Of a stretch of DNA of 64,000 bases, positions 56,688 through 64,000 are shown piece after piece (positions within the stretch are counted from its first letter, which is position 1; the number at the start of each line of letters is the position of its first letter). The notes beneath the pieces are model-generated. The model had not been told where the DNA came from, searched no databases, and worked only from the letters and a program-made list of their open reading frames with translations. Origin of the DNA: Magnolia sinica (lineage: Eukaryota; Streptophyta; Magnoliopsida; Magnoliales; Magnoliaceae); NCBI RefSeq assembly GCF_029962835.1, contig NC_080575.1, positions 61,545,493 to 61,609,492 of the forward strand, in the 5' to 3' direction. The translations under genes and the position numbers were made by a program.

Positions 56688-57936
56688 TATTGTAACAATC
56701 CCAAGTGCAGGACTGCGTTGTAGTCTAAACTTGGTGAGATTGAGATCGTTCCATACGGAATTGGGTTGAGAACACAATAAGAACTAATCGAGCGGTCTGT
56801 GTTTTTAATCCAACGAAAGAAAAAGAGGACTTAAGCAATAATTAAAAACACTAAGGATCTAGAATCCCGGCTTAACAAATTCTAAAACTCAATTCGTCTC
56901 CTTCAAATTAATAACTAAACTAGAATCTAATTCTAATTTGTTCTAATCAGAAGATAAAGTTGTAAATCCAATCACAAACATCTAACAAGATATATAAATT
57001 CAAATAGATTGATCTCTCATGAAGATCTAGGTAATTGATCGTAGGGAATCAAAGGCATATATTGTGTCAAGAGTTCACAATAGATCAATTGATTTTATAG
57101 ATCAATTCCTTCTCAAATCTAGGAATTTAATCAAAACGATCACAATTCAACATTTAAAAACTCATAAATTAAATTAACAATGAATTAAATAACAAAATTC
57201 ATCAAGAGGTTCATCCCTTAGACTTAGCTAAGAGATTAGCCTAGCATGGCTAACATCTTAAACAAAAGTAAAAGAAAAACAAACTTAGAAGGAAGGATTG
57301 AAGAAGAATAATGGTGTCGGAAGAGCTTCACCTTCTTTAAGTATCTTTCCATAACCTAATTCGTATATAGAAAAGCCTAAAAACATCTCTCTAAATAGGA
57401 ATTGTTCAAACCGACTTAAGATTTAGCAGTGGTGCGAACCATTGATTGATCGATCGAGCTGTTAATTGATCGTTCCTAAAAATGTCTAGCAACTGATTTT
57501 CAAATTTTGGAATATTGTTGATTGATTGATCCTGGACTTCAATGGATTGAACATGGTAAAAGGTGTCCAATGAGTTTTCATGTTTTTTTGAAGGAATTGC
57601 AATTAATCGAACCCATCGCTCATCACTGCTCGAGGAATCCTCGATCAATCGATCCTTCACTTTAATTAATTGAACTTTGCTATGAAATCTCAAATGCATG
57701 CACATGTTCTTCAGTCGCTTCCTGCATTCTCTAATACTTGATTTCCTTGGCTCTTTGAATCTTCAAATCTCCATCATTCCGCTCCGATTCTTCATTCTTA
57801 ATCTTGATTTCTTTTAGGCTTCAAATCACTACCTGTAAGCATAGTTTTAACTTTGGTTTTAAAATCATCACGTATGAAGAAAACATATTTAAGTAAAGTA
57901 GTTTAACACTTGAATGCAAGGGAAAACAATACACAA
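56688..57936 (-). repeat. Second, diverged copy of the antisense LTR family
   Basis: Aligns with 3997-5332 in the same order: CCCAAGTGCAGGACTGCG at the left, a TGGTGAGATTGAGATCG block, TTAGCTAAGAGATTAGCC near 57223, and TCTTTGAATCTTCAAATCTC near 57750. Its right end is cut close to 57936, where another LTR starts. It contains GATTGATCGATC and related words around 57437-57480. Confidence 0.65.
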
Positions 57937-59464
57937 TTTGTCACACCCTAGACCTGTTTGTCTTATACGACCGCTATATCTACCGAATCTGGCGCACGAC
58001 AAGCTGAACTCTGGGAATGGTACCCAATGCCCACACACTAAGTCCCAAGCCCAGCGTCCGACAAGGTAATGTAAGGAATAAATCTCACCATTCATTCTTC
58101 ACAAAAGATGAACATCAGAGACAAGATAGGTAATATCTGTATACAAGTAAACTGGGTACTATAAAATTCTGAAAGTATATCATTTGTCTGTGAGATACAT
58201 ATATAGATCATATACAATTCAAAATTTCAAAAGTTAAATCAGTCCCCTGACGTGACACCTATCTTACGGTTGCTACTTATTTTTCTTCTTTAGATCTTTT
58301 ACCTAAGTGGTTAAAAGACAAGTAAGTTTTATAACTTAACTGTAAGGCCCGTAGCCTAAACCGTACCATTCCTTAGACTCTCCTGGTCCTCCCTGTTGAA
58401 TTCCGGCAACTCACGATCTATAATCAGCATTTACACATGACCCTAAGTTGTAGCCCGTATATCTGAGTCGACTTGACATAAGACTTGTACCCTTGTGACC
58501 GCGCCGTCGCCGCGGTTCCAACGCCGCATCTCGCGCGCCGATGCGATACCCAGGCTAGGAGATGTGGGTCCGTGTCTATCTCGAAGAAATGCCGCGCATT
58601 TACAATTCTGAGAGAATCTCTGCCAAACATTACGTCAATCCATCAATCAATCAAGTTAAGTACAACCCATAACTTACCCATCCCTCTGTCACCCAAAAGT
58701 CAACCTTTCCATCCCATCTCTTACACACCCATCACTCACCCATCACCCACCCTCTCTCTCTCTCTCATTTTCTACTCATTTGCCCAAGCACCAAGAGAGG
58801 TGACCGTCCAAGCAAGAGAAAAGGGGAGAGAGCTTTGTGTGTGGCCCACTTCCTACCCTAAGATCTCTCATCCTAGCCCTTCAACCTTCATCAACCTCCA
58901 TCAAAGAGAGAGCCAAGGAGTTTGGCATTCCATTGGACCAAGAAGATCCTACGGTTGGTGTTCTTTAGGTGGATCCTTTTATTTTCTTGCATAGGGCAAG
59001 TGGGACCCACCGATCAATGGCGAGGATCCCATCTTGGTCCCTAGGTGTGGCCAATGGCCCACTTTGATCGCATGCATGTATTGTAATGCAAGAGGGGCCC
59101 ATAGTGGCGGGGCCCCTGCCACAACCATCATCTCTCTCTCTCTCTATATCTCCCTCTTTCCCATTTTGTGACCCACCCTGATCAATGGGTGTAATCTCCA
59201 CCATCCAACCCATTTGGTCGTCCGTCCTGGACAGGCCCTGGATGAAGGCAAAACACAAATTTTAGCTTGATTCAAATCAGGTGGGCCATGTGCACGTAGA
59301 CCCACCTTGATGTATTACCCACGCCGTCCATCCAGGCCTCCTATGTCATGGGCCTGGGAATGAGGCGGATGCAAATCCCAGGTGGAGCCCATCATACTGT
59401 ATCATGCATGTGGGGCCACCGTGACGTGAGTGTTTTATGCACGCCCTCCAGTCCACTGGAAGTG

Positions 59465-59630
59465 GACCCCATCTTGATGTATGTATTAAATCCACGCTGT
59501 CCATTCAATTTTCTAGCTCATTTTAGGCCTTGAGCCAAAAAATGAAGCCAATCCAACTCTCTGGTAGGCCACACCAGCAAAAAGACTATTTTAATAGTGG
59601 TAAATTGTTAGGGCCCACTGTGATGTTTCG
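59465..59630. repeat. GTGGGCCC-family MITE, left half, in LTR B
   Basis: GTGGACCCCATCTTGATGTA onward through TTGAGCCAAAAAATGAAGCC and AGGGCCCACTGTGATGTTT. The right half is missing. Confidence 0.6.
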
Positions 59631-59828
59631 GTGCATCAAAATATATCCAATATTGGACTTATTGGACTTGTCCCAAGCCCAGGAACCCAGCCGATGGACT
59701 AGATCGCCCAGATGTAGGCCCCACCTATGAAAAACCTCACACATAAAAAAATAGGGTTGACGCTGCTACTGCTAGCGTCCAGAGGACGCTGCAGTAAGCA
59801 GCGTCCTGCTGCTTAAATTGGCAGGGAC

Positions 59829-60110
59829 GGTGGGCCCCACCACAGGCTCCACCATGATGCATGTTGAACATCAACACCGCCCATTTGATGGGCCCCTTTT
59901 AATTATTGGGATATCCCAAAAATTAGCTGTACATGGGGCTCAAGTGGTCCACACCACCAAAAGTGGCAGTGGATTGAACGTTTACCATTGAAACCCGTTT
60001 TTGAGTCAGAAGTTTTGGATCAATATGAAATTTGTTTTTCCTCTTTATTTAGGTCTTTATGACCTTATGTACACATGGAATGGAAAATAAACATTATGGT
60101 GGGCCCCACG
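59829..60110. repeat. GTGGGCCC-family MITE, left half, in LTR B (second)
   Basis: From GTGGGCCCCACCACAGGCT to CATTATGGTGGGCCCCACG, with GTGGTCCACACCACCAAAAG in the middle. Confidence 0.65.
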
Positions 60111-60219
60111 TGGGACCCACCTATGAATATGATTGGCTGGTGTACCTCACACTAGCCATATAGTTGAGTATTGACGTCAGAAAGTTCTGTGTGCCCTGAT
60201 CTCGGGGTATGTTTTATAT

Positions 60220-60690
60220 CTAAACCGTTCATCCATGTGGGGCCCACATGTGATACATATGTTTTATATCCACACCGTCCATTACTTAGATGGTGGGAAC
60301 CCATCCCACACATGGGGCCTACTTTTAATGGAAGTGGATTGGCTGGACTACCATACACCAGCTATATAACTGCTGTAGTGATGTCACCAAATTCTGTGAG
60401 ACCCACTGTTGATATGTTTTAAATCCAGACCATCCATCTAGATGTGGGGCCCTTGATGTATATGTTTCATTCATACCGTCCAGATCAGGGACCTGCCCTG
60501 ATGTATGTGTTTCATTTACACCGTCCATATGCCAGACGGGTGGGCTCATTTGATGTGTATATTGCATCCATACCATCCAACTATCTGGACGGTGGAATGC
60601 CACCTTGATGTATGTGTTTTAGCCATGCCGTCCAGTGACTATGGGGCCCACATGAGGTATGCTTCAACCGTTCATCTATTGGACGAGCTC
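60220..60690. repeat. Tandem modules of MITE-end type, about 50-bp period
   Basis: About eight imperfect units of the form TTGATGTATGTGTTTTATCC followed by ACACCGTCCAT and a short spacer. Each looks like one end of the GTGGGCCC-family MITE. Confidence 0.7.
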
Positions 60691-60744
60691 GTCTTAAGGC
60701 TTGAGATAAAAAAAATGAAGCTGATTCAAATCTCTAGTGGGCCA

Positions 60745-61165
60745 CGTATGTGGACCCCACCCATGATGTATGTGTTGCATCCAAACCATCCATCCATTTG
60801 GTGAGCTCATCCTAAGGCTTGAGATTAAAAATAAGACAGGTCTAACTAACAAGTGGTCCACACAACAAAAGCAGTAGGGGATTGAACGTATACCATTGAA
60901 ACCCTTCCTGGGTCACAGAAGTTTTGGACCAATATGATATTTATTTTTCCTCTTGGTTCAGGTCTTTGTGACCTTATGAACAGACTAAATGGAAAATAAA
61001 CATTATGGTGGCCCTGTGAATTTTTAACAGTGAAAATCACTATCTTTGTTGCTATTTGCGATGGGTCCATGTGATCTTTTGATGTGATTCATTTTTGGGT
61101 AATGCTCTAAAAAGATCTCTAAAATAGATGAATGGTGTAGATGGTGCGGCCCATCTTGATGTATA
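60745..61165. repeat. GTGGGCCC-family MITE, nearly complete, in LTR B
   Basis: Includes AAGTGGTCCACACAACAAAA, ACCATTGAAACCCTTCCTGG, CATTATGGTGGCCC and a right end running into the minisatellite at 61141. Confidence 0.65.
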
Positions 61166-61780
61166 TGAGGCCCATTGGTGCGGCCCGATACAACCCACTT
61201 GATGTATATAAGGCCCATTGTTGAGGCCTATGTGATGTGGCCCACTTAATGTATATGAGGCCCATTGTGATGTATTTGAGGTCCATGGGTTGTGGCCCAT
61301 TGCGATGTATATGAGGCCTATGGGTTGTGGCCCATTGTGATGTATATGAGGCCCATGGGTTGTGGTCCATTGTGATGTGTATTAGACCCGTGAGAGCAGT
61401 CCATTGTGATGTATATTAGGCTCGTGAGAGCGGCCCATTGTGACGTATATGAGGCCCATATGTGCGGCTTAATGTGATATATTTGTGACCCATTTGGCGA
61501 GGCCCACTATGATATAATTGTGGCCCAATTATGAGGCCCAATATGATGTATTTGAGGACCATGAGTAAGGCCCATTGTGATGTATATATGGCCCACGTGA
61601 GGAGGCCTACTATGATGTGTTCGTGACCTTTGATGAGGCTCGATGTCATGTATGAGAGGCCCATATGTGCGTCCCAATTTAATGTATATTAGACCTATGT
61701 GATGTATATGTGGCCCATGCGATGCGGCTTATTAAGATTATATGTGGCCCACTATGTTGTGTATGAGGCCCTTATGTAAG
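61141..61780. repeat. Minisatellite, roughly 35-45 bp units
   Basis: About sixteen imperfect units of GGCCCATTGTGATGTATATG followed by AGGCCCATGGGTTGT-type spacer. LTR A has only three or four such units at 40430-40590. Confidence 0.8.
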
Positions 61781-64000
61781 GTCATGGGCCCACTATATGT
61801 TTGACCTTATGAGGGCCACTCCTTAAGAGCAATGTTGGTTAAATGTCCACATTGATGGGCAATGATGGTTAAATGTCCACATTGTGACCTTCTCTTAGGC
61901 CCTTTATCGAGGTCGATCATTGATGCCGATTATCGGTGCTAGTTATCGATACAGATTATCAGTATGCGATAGCATAACATCATGATACATGCCCATATGC
62001 ATCATCTACATGTTTGTGTAATTGTGATTACTATACCCCCTAGCGACATCAGGGTTGTGGCCTTCACAGGCATGTTGTAGATAGCCAAATGGAACACCAA
62101 AAATGTTTGGCTCGAACATCTGGGCACTTTGGATGTCCGTGGGTAAAAAGTCCCTAAACCTCTAAGGCTAGGAGACGCTCCAACGTCTAGACAGAGTGAA
62201 AACATGAGCGCCTGAGTACCGAATACCAATAGGTCGCGTCTCCCACTGTGTCATGGTCGGTTGAGAGGCGGTGTGGCCTTATCCTCTCGAGTGAGGGGGC
62301 TTTAAGTTAGGCTGAGTTTGACCAGCTCCCAAATGGGTCTGCTATAGACAAGCTGAGTAGGCACTGGTATACTACTGGCAAGCAGGTAGTGAAGTCTTTT
62401 CCACTCGCTGGGCTGTGTGGTCGGTCGGGGTGGTAGCCAGCTTGGAGTGTACTAGACCCCAATGATAATCCCAGAGATGTACAGTACTAATATGTGTACT
62501 TATTGAGCAGGAGTTATATACTCAGCATTTTAACCATTCATTCATTCATTCACTCTCTACTCGGGCTGGTGGTGCGCAACTAATTGTTATGTGTACCTTC
62601 ATAATGGCTAGGATTTCGGTTAGGATGAGCAACTAACCTGAGATCAGAAGTTTACTACATTGAGTCTGACTATCCTAATTTAGGTATGTGACTAGTTTGG
62701 ATAAAAGTCTCTTGTGCTAGACCCCATAGCCTGCGATACTACGTACTATCATCCCAACTTCACACTCCAGCTTGGTCATTTCATTCACACCGCATATTGA
62801 AGTACATCCACGACATATGGCATTTTGAGTTGCTATGTTTCTGCATTTATATGGCTTAGATGAGGCTGATGGTATTCGTAACTCTTTAGAATTGCATATT
62901 GTATTGCATCCTCGGTATCTGATATTTAGCTTATTATGTCTTTGCATCGCATATCCTGGATAATGTTGATGATATTTTATGGACTTGTTAGTATTTCCAC
63001 TTGCTCTGATATATTGTGTGCTTGACACTTATCTTATGCACATACTTACACCACCCTCTAAGCTTTCTATAAGCTTATGCATGATAGATGCGTGTAGGTG
63101 ATGCTATGATGCAGTGGAGTTGAGGTAGGAGCGTGTGGCAGAGCTTTTGGCATTTATCTTGCATTTCCCTTACATATATTGTACTCAGGTTTTTGATATT
63201 AGTGGATATGTGATGATGATGTTGTCTTTGTGATTTGGATATACTTGTGGTTATGCTTATCTTCAAACAAATTCATGTTGAAAATCCTTCTTGTAGGATC
63301 TCAGGATCGGAATCTAGCGTATGGGTGCTGGGAGCCAAGAATGGGGTATTATGGAGGCTGCCGGCACCGAATTCGGTGATCGAAAATTTTGTGAGCCCAG
63401 TTTTTGAGGTTGGGGCATCACAGACAAGTGCAAAGTCCTCATGATAAGTATACAAGATAAATTAACATGAAAGATATAATGAAAGAACTGTCAAAAGTGA
63501 TAATCTATGCAAAGTGATGTCTTAATGAATGATGGAGGGTGATCATGTGTGAGATGCATAAAATAATGTATGCTAGTCATAGAAACATCTGCCAATAGTC
63601 CTCTCACCACGAACTTGACCGCACTACTCTTGAACATCATCGTCTTGATTATGATCAATATACTTCAGAATTTAGGATCCACCAGGGTTGATGCCCATGC
63701 ACCAAACACCAGTAATTGACCTCGCTACCCACCACTGGGGTTACAACCTCCATTGTGTACACTAGTAGCGAACCTCGTTCTCACTTCTCCTCACCGGCGG
63801 GTCAAACCGGTCCCCGTTTTCCACCTCAGCCCTAAGGCGGGTTGGACATACCCCTTCTCAACCTGGCCTCATCAGTGTGAGTCAAATCCATGGCCTATGT
63901 GTCCACCCGACCTAACGGTGAGGCATCCCTAGGTACCATTGGGGTTTAGGGTTTCAAAACCCAAGGGGCACATCATCCCCTACTATTTTCATATTTCCAG

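Larger units (their letters stand above)
58341..63422 (+). mobile_element. LTR B, 5082 bp, relative of solo LTR A
   Basis: Starts TGTAAGGCCC and ends GGGGCATCACA. Matches LTR A at both ends and at shared landmarks through the middle. It is about 1.2 kb longer because of tandem modules at 60220-60690 and 61141-61780 and added MITE pieces. Flanks TTAAC and GACAA do not match, so a clean insertion cannot be shown. Confidence 0.7.
57939..64000 (-). repeat. Reverse-oriented gypsy LTR, split by LTR B and running off the window
   Basis: Starts TGTCACACCCTAGACC, which inverted is the GGGTGTGACA ending of Del/Tekay-type LTRs. 57939-58340 and 63423-64000 are non-coding and do not resemble LTR B. Assignment rests on the end motif and position only. 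I saw no coding sequence in 63423-64000. Confidence 0.45.

Noticed and set aside
58485..58994. 169-residue ORF in LTR B
   Set aside because: Pro/Ser/Thr-rich text from CT- and CA-rich LTR sequence; the matching part of LTR A does not keep the frame.
61141..61780. CRISPR-like array of repeats
   Set aside because: Units vary in length and sequence with no constant repeat or unique spacers; it is a minisatellite in plant LTR DNA.
38350..63422. LTR A and LTR B as the two LTRs of one 25-kb element
   Set aside because: LTR A has its own matching flanks inside another LTR, and the DNA between them holds no gypsy internal region in order.
1..64000. A previously undescribed gene system or cluster
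   Set aside because: Apart from the remorin gene and one unassigned 350-bp fragment, all protein-like text belongs to known transposon families; nothing suggests a co-working gene cluster.

Overview
This window looks like a stretch of a large, repeat-rich flowering-plant nuclear genome. The signs are plant-type LTR retrotransposons (Ty3/gypsy and Ty1/copia), hAT and Mutator-like DNA transposons, a tRNA-derived SINE, and one host gene of the plant-specific remorin family with GT-AG introns. A very common GTGGGCCCACC-type inverted-repeat element reminds me of magnoliid genomes (Magnoliaceae/Lauraceae). That is from memory and unchecked. I see no bacterial-style operon, CRISPR array, rRNA or functional tRNA gene. 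I did not find a convincing new biological system; the interest lies in the architecture of nested mobile DNA.

Layout. 1-7180: a decayed Tat-like Ty3/gypsy element. A 636-bp hAT MITE (exact 8-bp target duplication) sits in its protease region, an antisense solo LTR (exact 5-bp duplication) has replaced most of pol, and an antisense extra ORF has its own TATA-like box. 7181-about 10640: a minus-strand Ty1/copia element cut by the first one. 10641-13489: low-coding DNA with MITEs. 13490-21135: a complete but dead Ty3/gypsy element with two 1.2-kb LTRs, primer site, gag and pol. 22463-30552 (minus): a remorin gene of three coding exons (362 codons), whose second intron has grown to about 5.8 kb by a hAT MITE, another hAT fragment, a 5'-truncated LINE, a 404-bp tandem duplication and an unrecognised coding-like fragment. 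31502-37178: possible 5' UTR exon, MITE pieces, a 1313-bp Mutator-like element with 70-bp perfect terminal repeats and an exact 9-bp duplication, a SINE, and a copia-type LTR.

37343-51568: a layered nest. An outer solo LTR carries a second solo LTR (38350-42229) and a 7183-bp hAT transposon (43429-50611) with an exact 8-bp duplication. The hAT element encodes a nearly intact BED/DUF659/hAT-dimerisation transposase and is itself loaded with MITEs, one of which (45162-45677, 9-bp duplication) landed in a SINE remnant. 51690-56250: two copia remnants, one plus and one minus, the latter with an in-frame AT microsatellite inside reverse transcriptase. 56688-57936: a second copy of the antisense LTR family seen at 3997. 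57939-end: a reverse LTR split by a 5.1-kb relative of the 38350 solo LTR, swollen by tandem copies of MITE-end-like modules.

The only gene likely to serve the plant is the remorin. Everything else reads as transposon-derived, and all transposon ORFs carry stops or frameshifts. All boundaries, identities and counts were worked out by eye.
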